From: Burkholderiales bacterium
Lineage (GTDB): Bacteria > Pseudomonadota > Gammaproteobacteria > Burkholderiales > SHXO01
Length of the DNA stretch: 64,000 nt
Assembly (NCBI GenBank): GCA_020854105.1
Contig: JADZGB010000043.1
Coordinates: 248,001 to 312,000, forward strand
Direction: 5' to 3'
Shown here: piece by piece, positions 49,193 through 57,778 of the stretch
Numbering within the stretch: position 1 is the stretch's first letter
Layout of the letters: each line of letters starts with the position of its first letter
The notes under the pieces: generated by a model
What the model saw: only the letters and a program-made list of their open reading frames with translations
Database searches by the model: none
What the model was told of the DNA's origin: nothing
Translations under genes and position numbers: made by a program

Positions 49193-49888
49193 TCAGTGCT
49201 CGTCGCTCCCGACCGCACCCTCCGTGCGCACGTCCTGCGTCACCAGGATGTCGGCAACGATGCTCTGTCCCTGCGCATCGCGCGTGCGCACGCGCACGCG
49301 TGCGCCACGCTCGACATCCTCCGGTCGGTACGAGCTTCCCTGGTACTCCACGCGCGTGTTCTCGTCGTAGGGCAGAACCACCGGCTCGATGCTGCGGTCC
49401 AGCGGTTCCACCTCGATGGTACGCGCCTTCGGATCCACGTAGCGCACCAGCGCGTCGAACTCGCGCGGCAGCACTGTACTACCCGAAGTCGCTTCGGGCG
49501 TGGCATCGGACACGACCGTGATGGTACGCGCGATGGCGCGATCATTCACGCGCTCCGTCCGCGCCTCGATCTGGTCGCCTGCTTCCAGATCCTCGGGGCG
49601 GTAGCGTTCGCCGCGGTACTCCACCACCGTGTCGCCGTCATAGCCGAGCGTGCGCGTGCGCGTCTCGCGCAGTTGTGCGGTGCTGCCCGTCCCGCCCAGT
49701 TCGATGACGCGTCGCGTTGCATCGACGCTGCGCACGGTGCCGCCCACACGCGAGGCATCTGCAGGGGCCTCCACGCGCGTGTCCCCTCCGGCATCGGCAT
49801 CCCCGCCGAACAGCCCGCCCATGGAGCCGCATCCGCCCACCGCAGCGGCAAGCACGGCCGCGCACGTCGCTTCGAGCAGTCTGGTCAT
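49193..49888 (-). CDS. Lipoprotein with a duplicated domain, function unknown
   Basis: A 231-residue predicted lipoprotein: signal sequence with a lipobox ending AVGGC (Cys20). Two tandem repeats follow: GTVRSVDATRRVIEL ... VVEYRGERYRPEDLEAGDQI (about 49-115) and ALVRYVDPKARTIEV ... RVEYQGSSYRPEDVERGARV (about 145-214). Each looks like a small beta-barrel of the DUF5666/OB-like sort. It is probably periplasmic or outer-membrane attached. It lies 64 bp upstream of the kinase gene on the same strand, but no link is proven. Confidence 0.72.
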   Translation of the reverse strand: MTRLLEATCAAVLAAAVGGCGSMGGLFGGDADAGGDTRVEAPADASRVGGTVRSVDATRRVIELGGTGSTAQLRETRTRTLGYDGDTVVEYRGERYRPEDLEAGDQIEARTERVNDRAIARTITVVSDATPEATSGSTVLPREFDALVRYVDPKARTIEVEPLDRSIEPVVLPYDENTRVEYQGSSYRPEDVERGARVRVRTRDAQGQSIVADILVTQDVRTEGAVGSDEH

Positions 49889-49974
49889 GGTTCACGCTCC
49901 GTCGTTCTCGAGAGTCATCCCGTCCTGCCGGAAGCACGCGGCGTTCTGGCCGGCAGGAACAGGAATGCGGAGCG

Positions 49975-51591
49975 TCAGGCGGCGCGTGCCGGCTGCGCTG
50001 CGCGCGCGTCCCCGAGGATCATGTCGGCACCCTTCTCCGCCACCATCACCGTGGCCGCGTTGGTGTTGCCCGACACGACGCCGGGCATGACCGATGCGTC
50101 GACCACCCGCAGTCCCGGTACGCCGCGCACGCGCAGACGCGCGTCCACCACCGCGAGCGGATCCTGGCCCATGCGGCAGGTCGAGGTCGGGTGGTAGACG
50201 GTTCCACCCACCTCGCGCGCATAGTCCAGCCACTGCGCCTCGCTCTGTACCCGGGAGCCCGGTGCATGCTCGGCCAGGACGTACGGGCGCATCGGCGCAG
50301 TGGACATGATCCGGCGCACGAGCTGGAGTCCTGCCACCACGGTGCGCTGGTCGTCCGGGGTATTCAGGTAGTTGTAGTGAATCGCCGGCGCCTCGGCGGG
50401 ATCGGCCGAGCGGATGCGCACGCTGCCGCGCGACTGCGGCCGCAACGGCGACATCGAGGCGGTGAACGCGGAGAACGGGTGCAGCCCGGTCCCCATCCTG
50501 TCGGTGCTGAAGTTGATGAAATACAGCTGCACGTCGGGTCGCGTCACGCGCGCATTGGAGCGCACGAAGGCACCGGCGTAGCCGGCACTGACGGTCAGCG
50601 GACCGCGGCGCATCAGGGCATAGCGCAGACCCATGCCGAGGCGACCGAACAGGCTCGCCATCGCGTCGTTGATGGTGATGGGCTGGGTGCACTTCCACAC
50701 GGTGCGCACGTAGAAGTGATCCTGCAGCCCGCCGCCCACGCCCGGAATGTCGCGCAGCACGGCGATGCCGTGCCGCTCCAGCAGGGCGCGCGGGCCGATG
50801 CCCGACAACTGCAGCAGCTGGGGCGAGTTGAAGGTGCCGGCGCTCACGATCACCTCGCGGCGCGCACTCGCGATGTGCATGCTGCCGCCCATGCGGTACT
50901 CGACTCCGACGGCATGTCCGCCGTGAAAGCGGATGCGCGTGGTGAGCGCCTCGGTGCGCACGTCGAGATTGGTGCGCCCGAGCGCAGGACGCAGATAGGC
51001 CACCGCGCAGCTGGCACGGCGACCCTTGCGCGAGGTGGTGTGGTAGTAACCCGCGCCCTCCTGCTTCGCGCCGTTGAAATCGTCGTTGCGCGCGATGCCC
51101 AGCGCGCCGGCCGCTTCGATGAAGGCGTCGCACAGCGGGTGCTTGTCAGGCAGTTCGCTGATCGACAGCGGCCCCTCGCGCCCCTGGAATTCGCTCTCGG
51201 CCCGCACCCGATTCTCCGAGCGCAGGAAATACGGCAGCACCTCGCGGAAGCTCCATCCGGCGTTGCCCTGCGCCGCCCAGGTATCGAAGTCCTCGGCCTG
51301 GCCACGCACGTGCACCAGGCCGTTGATCGAGCTGCATCCGCCGAGCACCTTGCCGCGCGGCGTGAACACGCGCCGGTTGTTCAGCTCCGCCTCGGGCTCG
51401 GACTGGTACATCCAGTTCACGCTGGGCGTGGCGAACAGCTTGCCGTAGCCGAGCGGGATATGGATCCAGGGATTGGTATCGCGCGGGCCTGCCTCCAGGA
51501 GAAGCACCCTGTGCTGGCCATCCGCGGTGAGCCGGTTGGCCAGCACGCAGCCGGCGGAGCCGGCGCCGACGATGATGTAGTCGTAGTCCAT
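49975..51591 (-). CDS. GMC-family FAD oxidoreductase (choline/alcohol dehydrogenase-like)
   Basis: A 538-residue flavoprotein. N-terminal FAD Rossmann motif YDYIIVGAGSAGCVLANRL (3-21), GMC signature 1 (GKVLGGCSSINGLVHVRG) and signature 2 (SAGTFNSPQLLQLSGIGP). The C-terminal active-site region has VYHPTSTCRMG and VSGNTNAATVMVAEKGADMI. These enzymes oxidise primary alcohols or polyols. The ATG at 51591 (MDYDYIIVG) fits the family; an upstream in-frame ATG adds 11 unrelated residues. The substrate is unknown; the next genes encode an aldolase-type lyase and a CMD-family protein. Confidence 0.9.
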   Translation of the reverse strand: MDYDYIIVGAGSAGCVLANRLTADGQHRVLLLEAGPRDTNPWIHIPLGYGKLFATPSVNWMYQSEPEAELNNRRVFTPRGKVLGGCSSINGLVHVRGQAEDFDTWAAQGNAGWSFREVLPYFLRSENRVRAESEFQGREGPLSISELPDKHPLCDAFIEAAGALGIARNDDFNGAKQEGAGYYHTTSRKGRRASCAVAYLRPALGRTNLDVRTEALTTRIRFHGGHAVGVEYRMGGSMHIASARREVIVSAGTFNSPQLLQLSGIGPRALLERHGIAVLRDIPGVGGGLQDHFYVRTVWKCTQPITINDAMASLFGRLGMGLRYALMRRGPLTVSAGYAGAFVRSNARVTRPDVQLYFINFSTDRMGTGLHPFSAFTASMSPLRPQSRGSVRIRSADPAEAPAIHYNYLNTPDDQRTVVAGLQLVRRIMSTAPMRPYVLAEHAPGSRVQSEAQWLDYAREVGGTVYHPTSTCRMGQDPLAVVDARLRVRGVPGLRVVDASVMPGVVSGNTNAATVMVAEKGADMILGDARAAQPARAA

Positions 51592-51664
51592 GCAGCGATC
51601 GATCGGGTTCGCCGCACGGTCCACGTGCGGCGCAAACCATCAATGATAGCTGCTGCCGGCGTCC

Positions 51665-52624
51665 TTACGCGGCGCTCGCGAGCGCCTCCGGTGCCAGTCC
51701 CGCCGCGTCCAGCGCGCCCTGGAGGCGTGCGATCTCGTCCGGCGCCAGCTTCACCAGCGGCGGGCGCACGTGCGCCTCGCGCACGCGGCCGAGCAGGACC
51801 AGGCACTCCTTCATCCGGTTGTGCATGTCCAGGAATGGCGGTGCGTAGAACGCCTGGGCCAGCGGATAGATGCGGTCGTTGATCGCCTGCACCAGGGCCA
51901 GATCGCGTGCCTGCACCGCGCGGAACAGCTGCACCTGCAGCTCGGCGATGACGCTGCCCGCCCCCGACAACAGGCCGCTGGCCCCCATCGTGAGCGAGGC
52001 CATGAGCCAGGCGCTGTGGGTGGTGAGCACGTTGACCGGGCGCGGCAGGTTCTGGAAGGTGCGGATGTGGCGCTCGTGCAGCATGGGCTCGTTCGACCAG
52101 TCCTTGACGGCACGGATGGCAGGGACGGCCTCGAACAGGCGCAGCAGCGTGTCGAACGGGTAGCCGAGGCCGGTGGCCATCGGATACTGGAAGCAGATGA
52201 GCGGCAGGTCGCACGCCTCGGCGATGCGGCTGAAGTGCGTCAGGGCCATCTCGGGACGCAGCTGTCCGCCCATGGACATGCTGCCGGGCGGAAACACCAG
52301 CAGTGCCGAGGCGCCGTTGCGGCTGGCCATGGCGGCGATGCGCGCGGCTTCCAGGCTGCCGTCGGCGTAGACGCCGCTGATCACCGGCACGCGGTCGCCC
52401 ACCTCCTCCACCGACTCGGCCAGGATGCGCTCCTGTTCCTCGAAGCTGCAGGCGTGCACCTCGGAGGCATGGCCGTTCACCGTCACCGCGCTCACACCGG
52501 GCACCAGGGCGCACTGGCGCAGGTGCCGGCGCGTGGCCGCCATGTCGATGGACAGATCCGGATGCAGGATCAGCAACGTCGCCGGAATGACCCCTTCGGG
52601 GACGAAATCGGGAAAGCGCGCCAT
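51665..52624 (-). CDS. Dihydrodipicolinate synthase/N-acetylneuraminate lyase family protein
   Basis: A 319-residue class I aldolase-type TIM barrel. Schiff-base lysine Lys174 (AIRAVKDWS) and the catalytic Tyr147 (ICFQYP) are present. The substrate loop reads TVNGHASEV (48-56) instead of the GTTGE of true DapA, so it is not the lysine-pathway enzyme. Paralogs act on keto-acids such as hydroxy-pyruvate adducts. It is 73 bp upstream of the GMC gene on the same strand and diverges from the CMD-family gene. Confidence 0.87.
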   Translation of the reverse strand: MARFPDFVPEGVIPATLLILHPDLSIDMAATRRHLRQCALVPGVSAVTVNGHASEVHACSFEEQERILAESVEEVGDRVPVISGVYADGSLEAARIAAMASRNGASALLVFPPGSMSMGGQLRPEMALTHFSRIAEACDLPLICFQYPMATGLGYPFDTLLRLFEAVPAIRAVKDWSNEPMLHERHIRTFQNLPRPVNVLTTHSAWLMASLTMGASGLLSGAGSVIAELQVQLFRAVQARDLALVQAINDRIYPLAQAFYAPPFLDMHNRMKECLVLLGRVREAHVRPPLVKLAPDEIARLQGALDAAGLAPEALASAA

Positions 52625-52753
52625 GTTCGGACTCCTCGAGGGTCGGACACCTGCGGATCGTCAGCGATTCTCCTGCCGCAGTACGCAGTGTGCCTCATGC
52701 CGGCCACGATGCGCTCGCGCGGGTATGCTCGCACTCTTCCCACCAGCCGGAAC

Positions 52754-53308
52754 ATGCCCATGCCCCGCATTGCGTACCAGCCACTCGATCTAGCCGAGCC
52801 GCGCGCGCTCGTCGATGCCATCCGCACGCGCCGCGGCGGGACGTTGCTCAATCTCGACCGCATCCTGCTGTACAGCCCGCCGCTCGCCGAAGGCTGGAAC
52901 AGCTTCCTCGGCAACGTGCGCACGCGCCTGGCGCTGCCTGCGCGGCTGCGCGAGCTGGCGATCTGCGTGGTGGCGAGGCTCAACGGAGCCGATTACGAGT
53001 TCCATCATCACGCTCCGCTGTTCCTCCAGGCCGGCGGCACGCAGGCGCAACTCGACGCGATCGACGGCCTCGCAGAGGGCCTGCGGCCCGACGCGTTCGA
53101 TGCGGCGGATGCGGCGGATGCGGCGGATGCGGCAGTGGCGCAGTTCACCTTCGAGTCCACGCGCCTGGTGAAAGTGGCCGACGCCACGTTCGCGAGCACC
53201 CGCACTGCGCTCGGCGAGGATCGCCTGCTGGTCGAACTGGTCGGCGTGATTGCCAGCTACAACATGGTGTCGCGCGTGCTGGTCGCCTTCGACGTGCAGC
53301 CGGAATGA
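52754..53308 (+). CDS. Carboxymuconolactone decarboxylase (CMD/AhpD-fold) family protein
   Basis: A 184-residue helical protein. The CMD core LRELAICVVARLNGADYEFH (about 60-79) continues HHAPLFLQAGGTQAQLDAID. It lacks the redox-active CxxC of AhpD, so a peroxidase role is unlikely; the EFHHH motif is that of decarboxylase-type members. A repeated Ala-Ala-Asp stretch (about 117-127) comes from a 9-bp tandem repeat. Start may be 52754 or 52760 (MPMPRIAYQ), neither with a good ribosome site. Confidence 0.82.
   Translation: MPMPRIAYQPLDLAEPRALVDAIRTRRGGTLLNLDRILLYSPPLAEGWNSFLGNVRTRLALPARLRELAICVVARLNGADYEFHHHAPLFLQAGGTQAQLDAIDGLAEGLRPDAFDAADAADAADAAVAQFTFESTRLVKVADATFASTRTALGEDRLLVELVGVIASYNMVSRVLVAFDVQPE
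53100..53137 (+). repeat. 9-bp tandem repeat inside the CMD-family gene
   Basis: About four units of GCGGATGCG encoding repeated Ala-Asp-Ala. It is in frame and lies in a loop-like segment after the conserved core. Confidence 0.8.
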
Positions 53309-53346
53309 CAAAGCCCGCGTCGCCTCGGCGAATCCAGCAGCGAGAC

Positions 53347-53434
53347 CCGTCGCCCCGGCGCACGCCGGGGCCCAGCAGAAGCAGACAAGGCCTTTCTCTG
53401 TCGCCGCTGGATCCCGGCTTGCGCCGGGATGACG
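53347..53434. repeat. Intergenic GC-rich repeat element (copy B)
   Basis: Matches copy A at 31166-31274 in three blocks (CCGTCGCCCCGGCGC, CCGGGGCCCAGC, CGCCGGGATGACG). Internal inverted repeats CCCCGGCGCAC-GCCGGGG and CCCGGCTTGCGCCGGG can fold into two stems. It fills most of the gap between the CMD-family gene and the convergent aldo/keto reductase gene. Confidence 0.75.
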
Positions 53435-53493
53435 GCATGAAATGCTTGCGCCGCGATGGTGGTGCGGCCAGGATGACAAGGTGTCGTCACCCG

Positions 53494-54327
53494 CTACAGC
53501 ATCTCCAGCGGCTGCGCACGCGTGGGCGGCGGGAACAACCGGTCGAGTTCCCGCAACTGCGACGCGTCGAGCGGGTGCTGTAGCGCACCGTAGTTCTCGC
53601 GCAGCCGGGCCAGGCTCGCGGTCTTCGGAATGGCGATCACGTCCTCGTCCGACAGCAGCCATGCCAGCGCTGCCTGCACGGGAGTCATTCCGGCCGCGCG
53701 CGCGAACTGCACGAGCTTGCGGTTGTCCAGCAGGCGCGCCTGCTCGATCGGCGAATACGCCATCAGCGGGATGCGCCGTTCGCGCAACCACGGCAGCAGA
53801 TCGAACTCGATGCCGCGGCGCGTGAGGTTGTACAGCAGCTGGTTCACCGCGACGCCGTCCGCCCCCTTCTCCTCCGAGAGCGCCTTCATGTCCTCGAGGT
53901 CCAGGTTGCTGACTCCGAAATGGCGAATCTTGCCCGCCTGGCGCAGGGCGAGGAAGGCCTCCATGGTCTCGGCCAGGGGCACGCTGCCGCGCCAGTGCAG
54001 CAGGTACAGGTCGATGCGATCGGTGCCGAGTCGCTTCAGGCTGCGTTCGCAGGCAGCCATCGCGCCCCTGCGTGAGGCGTCGTGGGGACATACCTTGGTG
54101 ACGATGAAGGCGTCATCGCGGCGCCCGGCGATCGCCTCGCCGACGAGCGATTCGGACAGGCCCTCGCCGTACATCTCGGCGGTGTCGATCAGCCTCATGC
54201 CCAGGTCGAGCGCAAGATGCACGGTGGCGATCTCGTCGGCCCGCGTCGCGCAGTCCTCGCCATAGCGCCAGGTGCCCAGCCCGAGCGCGGGCACCAGTTC
54301 GCCCGAGGGCAGCGCCACATGCTTCAT
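53494..54327 (-). CDS. Aldo/keto reductase
   Basis: A 277-residue NADPH-dependent AKR. The catalytic tetrad is visible: Asp48 and Tyr53 (RLIDTAEMYGEG), Lys78 (FIVTKV), His111 (YLLHWRG). The coenzyme segment IPKTASLARLRENYGAL is conserved. It starts at ATG 54327 (MKHVALPSGELVPALGLGTW), 46 bp after the ThDP enzyme gene on the same strand. Substrate not predictable; AKRs of this group reduce aldehydes. Confidence 0.92.
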   Translation of the reverse strand: MKHVALPSGELVPALGLGTWRYGEDCATRADEIATVHLALDLGMRLIDTAEMYGEGLSESLVGEAIAGRRDDAFIVTKVCPHDASRRGAMAACERSLKRLGTDRIDLYLLHWRGSVPLAETMEAFLALRQAGKIRHFGVSNLDLEDMKALSEEKGADGVAVNQLLYNLTRRGIEFDLLPWLRERRIPLMAYSPIEQARLLDNRKLVQFARAAGMTPVQAALAWLLSDEDVIAIPKTASLARLRENYGALQHPLDASQLRELDRLFPPPTRAQPLEML

Positions 54328-54373
54328 GGTCTCTTGTCCTGTGTGCCGATGGTCTCGTCCGGCGCGGCTGCGC

Positions 54374-56002
54374 TCAGGGCATCCACGGCACCATCTGCAC
54401 GCTGCCGGTCGGCGCGAACGGCACTTCGACGAGCCACAGCCCGCCGGCCTCGTTGGCACGGCGCACGGCGGCGCCGACCTCACCCGCCTCCACGCGCACA
54501 CTGCGCGCGCCGAAGGATTCGCCGAGCTTCACGAAATCCGGGTTCTTCAGGTCATCGCCGATGCGCCGGCCGCCGAACATGCGGTCCTGGTACTGGCGAA
54601 TGGCGCCGAAGGCGTTGTCGTTGAACACCAGCACGACCAGATCCAGCCCCAGGTTCGCGGCCGTGGCGAGTTCCTGCACGGTGAACAGAAAGCCGCCGTC
54701 ACCGTTGATCGAGACCACGGGCACGTCCGGCCGCGCGAGCTTCGCACCGATGGCCGCCGGCAGGGAGTAGCCCAGCGTGCCGTAGGTTCCGGGGTGGATC
54801 AGTGTGCGCGGCTGCTGGATCGGCATCAGCAGCGGCATCCAGTATCCGACCAGGGTGAGATCGTCGACGAAGATGGTCTCGTCGGGCAGCGCGGCGCGCA
54901 GCGCCTCGATCACCTCCATCACCGGGCCGGCGCGCTTGCGCAGCTCGGCCTGCTTGCGCGCGCGGAAGCCGTCCACGTCGAACCAGCAGGCCCGTCCCCC
55001 CCCATGTGTGTCCAGCCCGTCGGCGATGGCCGCGAGCGCCTGGGCGGCATCGGCCACGATGCCGACCTCGACCGGCCGGCGCTGACCCACCACGCGCGGG
55101 TCGATGTCGATCTGCACCATGCGTTGCGGAAAGCGGCCGCCAACGTTGACGTCGGACACCACGTCGATGCGCGAGCCGACCACCAGCACCATGTCGGCCT
55201 GCGTGAGCAGTTCGTCGTAGAGATCGAAGCGGCCCCAGCCATCGCCCAGCGCCAGCTCGTGCCGCTCGGGAATCGCACCCTTGGCGAAGACGCTGGTGAC
55301 CACCGGCGCTCCGAGGGCCTCGGCGACGCGCACGAGTGCGCCGGTCGCCTCGGCCGTGGCGATGCCGCCGCCGGCATAGACGAACGGACGCCTGGCCGAT
55401 GCCAGCGCCTGCACCGCCTGCGCCACCACGTCCGGGTGGGCAACCGGGCGCGCGTAGCGCTCGGGCGGCAGCACCTGGACGTCTGCCTCGCCCAGCTGGA
55501 CGTCGAGCGGCATCTCGATGTAGGCGGGCCGCGGCCGGCCGCAGCGGATCGTGCGCATCGCTTCGCGCACGATCCTCGGCACGTCGGCGACCGTGGTCGC
55601 GCGCGCCGCGTAGCCGCACACCGACGCGGCCACGCTCATCGAGTTGGCCAGTTCGTGAAAATGTCCGCCCTCGCGCTCGAGCTGCGCGAGCGCGTTCTGC
55701 CCGCCGAAGACCAGCATGGGCGCCGATTCCGAGTGCGCCATGCCCATCCCGGTAAGCGCGTTGGTCAGGCCCGGTCCGGGCACCACGAAGCAGGCGGCAA
55801 TCCTTCCGGACGCGCGCGCGTAGCCGGCTGCCATCAGCGAAGCGCCTTGCTCGTGGCGGACGGTGACGACCTTGAACGCGGGATCGTCGAACACGCCATC
55901 GAACAGGGGACAGTCGTGGGTACCGACGATGCCGAACACGTGATCGATGCCCTCGGCCTCGAGTGCCTTGGCGACCGCCCGGCCGCCTGTCATGCGCTGC
56001 AT
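54374..56002 (-). CDS. Thiamine diphosphate-dependent enzyme (acetolactate synthase / decarboxylase-like)
   Basis: A 542-residue three-domain ThDP enzyme. Catalytic Glu51 lies in VRHEQGASLMAAGYAR. The middle Rossmann-like domain spans about 190-330. The ThDP/Mg motif is GDGGFLFTVQELATAANLGL with NDNAFGAIRQYQDR. It lacks the FAD-site features of true anabolic acetolactate synthase that I could recognise and has no small-subunit gene, so a catabolic decarboxylase/ligase (glyoxylate carboligase- or benzoylformate decarboxylase-like) is as likely. Start ATG 56002 has a GGAGGAG site. Confidence 0.82.
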   Translation of the reverse strand: MQRMTGGRAVAKALEAEGIDHVFGIVGTHDCPLFDGVFDDPAFKVVTVRHEQGASLMAAGYARASGRIAACFVVPGPGLTNALTGMGMAHSESAPMLVFGGQNALAQLEREGGHFHELANSMSVAASVCGYAARATTVADVPRIVREAMRTIRCGRPRPAYIEMPLDVQLGEADVQVLPPERYARPVAHPDVVAQAVQALASARRPFVYAGGGIATAEATGALVRVAEALGAPVVTSVFAKGAIPERHELALGDGWGRFDLYDELLTQADMVLVVGSRIDVVSDVNVGGRFPQRMVQIDIDPRVVGQRRPVEVGIVADAAQALAAIADGLDTHGGGRACWFDVDGFRARKQAELRKRAGPVMEVIEALRAALPDETIFVDDLTLVGYWMPLLMPIQQPRTLIHPGTYGTLGYSLPAAIGAKLARPDVPVVSINGDGGFLFTVQELATAANLGLDLVVLVFNDNAFGAIRQYQDRMFGGRRIGDDLKNPDFVKLGESFGARSVRVEAGEVGAAVRRANEAGGLWLVEVPFAPTGSVQMVPWMP

Positions 56003-56389
56003 GTTTTTCTCCTCCGTGACCGGCGTGCACGCCGGGACCGTCCTGACGCGAATCATCGCGCGGTCCGTCCAGAAACCGGACGTGGCGCATCTTAACCTTC
56101 ACGCTGCGCATGGCGCAGCAGCCGCGGCAAGGGGCAGGCCCGGGACCGTACGGGAGGGAACGATTCCCGCCCTCGGAGCGCGGAAAGGGCGGCTCTGCGC
56201 AGGTGACAGGGAGAAATTCCCGGAGACCAATCGCTGATCCCGATGTCATCGGGAGCAATTCCCTTCGTTGGCGCCATGTGCCGACAAGATACTTCCCTGC
56301 CTTCGCCACTGGCCTGCAGGAGCGCAGCATCGCAGTGACTGAGACAGCGGCGCGGGGGAGTCCAGAGAAATTTTTCCCAGGAGGAGAAC
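56003..56389. promoter_or_regulatory. Divergent intergenic region with three GGGA-N5-TCCC dyads
   Basis: No gene is visible. Three 13-bp dyads occur: GGGAACGATTCCC (56156-56168), GGGAGAAATTCCC (56209-56221) and GGGAGCAATTCCC (56251-56263). Distances of 53 and 42 bp are close to five and four helical turns. A further CCCGAT-GTC-ATCGGG hairpin lies at 56239-56253. They could be operators for the PQQ-dehydrogenase gene at 56390. Confidence 0.6.
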
Positions 56390-57685
56390 GTGTCAAGAAG
56401 CAAGGCAATTCTGGTATCTGCCGCAATCGGGTGGGCCGTGGCATCCGCCCCGGCCTCGGCGCTCGATGTCAAGCTCGAGGTGGTGGCGTCGGGTCTCACC
56501 CATCCCATGGCCATGGTGTCGCCGCCGGGGGATGACCGCAAGTTCATTGTCGAGCAGACCGGCACCGTCAAGATCCTGGGTGCCGACGGCAAGATGATCG
56601 ACGGCGACTTCCTGAACATCAAGCACAAGCTGCCGCCCCTCAAGTGGGAATTCGACGAGGAAGGCCTGCTGGGCATCGCGTTCCCGCCCGACTTCAAGAA
56701 GAGCGGCAAGTTCTACATCTCGTACACCGGCCAGCTGCGCGGGGACGCCGATCTGGGCAAGCAGCTGTGGTACGCCCACACCAACTATGTCACCGAGATG
56801 CGCGTGTCCAAGGACGACCCCAACAAGGCCGATCCGAACTACGAGCGCATCGTGCTGGCGATCGACTGGCCGCAGTTCAACCACAACGGCATGTGGATCG
56901 CCTTCGGTCCCGACGGCATGCTGTACGTCTCCACCGGCGACGGCGGCTATGCCAACGACTGGGGCATCGGCCACAACGTGACCATCGGCAACGGTCAGGA
57001 CACCGCCGTGCTGCTCGGCAAGATGCTGCGTATCGATCCGTCGAAGGGCGATCCCTACGACGTGCCCAAGGACAACCCCTTCGTCGGCAAGAGCACGCAC
57101 GCGCCGGAGATCTGGGCCCTGGGCCTGCGCAACCCGTGGCGCTGCTCCTTCGACATGGGCGGCAGCAAGCAGCTGTTCTGCGGCGACGTCGGCCAGAACA
57201 GCTACGAGGAGATCAGCCTCGTCTCCAAGGGCGGCAACTACGGCTGGCGCGCGATGGAAGGCTCGTACTGCTTCGACTACGTCAACCCCAACAACCATCC
57301 CAAGACCTGCAACAAGACCGGGATGACCGACCCGATCATCGAGTACAAGAACTGCTCGAACCCGGACTTCGCCGCCAAGGGCGACTGCGAGGGCATCTCC
57401 ATCACCGGCGGCTACGTCTACCGCGGCCCGCACAAGGCCTGGGACGGTGTGTACTTCTTCGGCGACTGGTCCAAGTCCTTCATGGTGGCCGAGGGCGTGC
57501 TGTTCGCCGCCCGCAAGCAGGGCGACAATTGGGTGAAGGAGACGATCAACGTCACCAACATCCCCGGCTTCAACGACTTCATCATGGCCTTCGGCCAGGA
57601 CAACCAGGGCAACGTCTACGTCATGGGCACCCGCATCCGCGGACCCAACGGCGAGCAGGACAAGATCTACAAGATCGTTCCCTGA
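56390..57685 (+). CDS. Periplasmic PQQ-dependent sugar dehydrogenase (glucose/sorbosone dehydrogenase family)
   Basis: A 431-residue soluble beta-propeller. GTG start with an AGGAGGAG site; signal peptide to about residue 24 (ILVSAAIGWAVASAPASA). Conserved parts are GLTHPMAMVSPPGDDRKFIV, EEGLLGIAFPPDF, HNGMWIAFGPDGMLYVSTGDGG with the catalytic-type His, and GLRNPWRCSFD. Family members oxidise aldoses via PQQ in the periplasm; the exact sugar or alcohol is not predictable. A c-type cytochrome follows and is the likely electron acceptor. An intrinsic terminator lies 45 bp after the stop. Confidence 0.88.
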   Translation: MSRSKAILVSAAIGWAVASAPASALDVKLEVVASGLTHPMAMVSPPGDDRKFIVEQTGTVKILGADGKMIDGDFLNIKHKLPPLKWEFDEEGLLGIAFPPDFKKSGKFYISYTGQLRGDADLGKQLWYAHTNYVTEMRVSKDDPNKADPNYERIVLAIDWPQFNHNGMWIAFGPDGMLYVSTGDGGYANDWGIGHNVTIGNGQDTAVLLGKMLRIDPSKGDPYDVPKDNPFVGKSTHAPEIWALGLRNPWRCSFDMGGSKQLFCGDVGQNSYEEISLVSKGGNYGWRAMEGSYCFDYVNPNNHPKTCNKTGMTDPIIEYKNCSNPDFAAKGDCEGISITGGYVYRGPHKAWDGVYFFGDWSKSFMVAEGVLFAARKQGDNWVKETINVTNIPGFNDFIMAFGQDNQGNVYVMGTRIRGPNGEQDKIYKIVP

Positions 57686-57729
57686 TGCACGATCGGCCGG
57701 GCCGCGCCAGCGGCTCGGCTGGAATTTCC

Positions 57730-57759
57730 CGGGACACGGATATCGTGTCCCGATTTTTT
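57730..57759 (+). terminator. Rho-independent terminator between the PQQ dehydrogenase and cytochrome genes
   Basis: Stem CGGGACACG (57730-57738) and CGTGTCCCG (57744-57752), 9 bp perfect with a 5-nt loop, then ATTTTTTC. It ends 20 bp before the cytochrome start codon. Confidence 0.88.
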
Positions 57760-57778
57760 CGAAGCAAAGGAACGTCAA

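Noticed and set aside
51665..52624. Assignment of the DapA-family gene as lysine-pathway dapA
   Set aside because: The active-site loop differs (TVNGHASEV rather than GTTGE) and it is far from the dap genes in an unrelated context.
54374..56002. Naming the ThDP enzyme ilvB/ilvI
   Set aside because: No regulatory subunit gene, catabolic neighbours, and substrate-determining residues could not be assigned from sequence alone.
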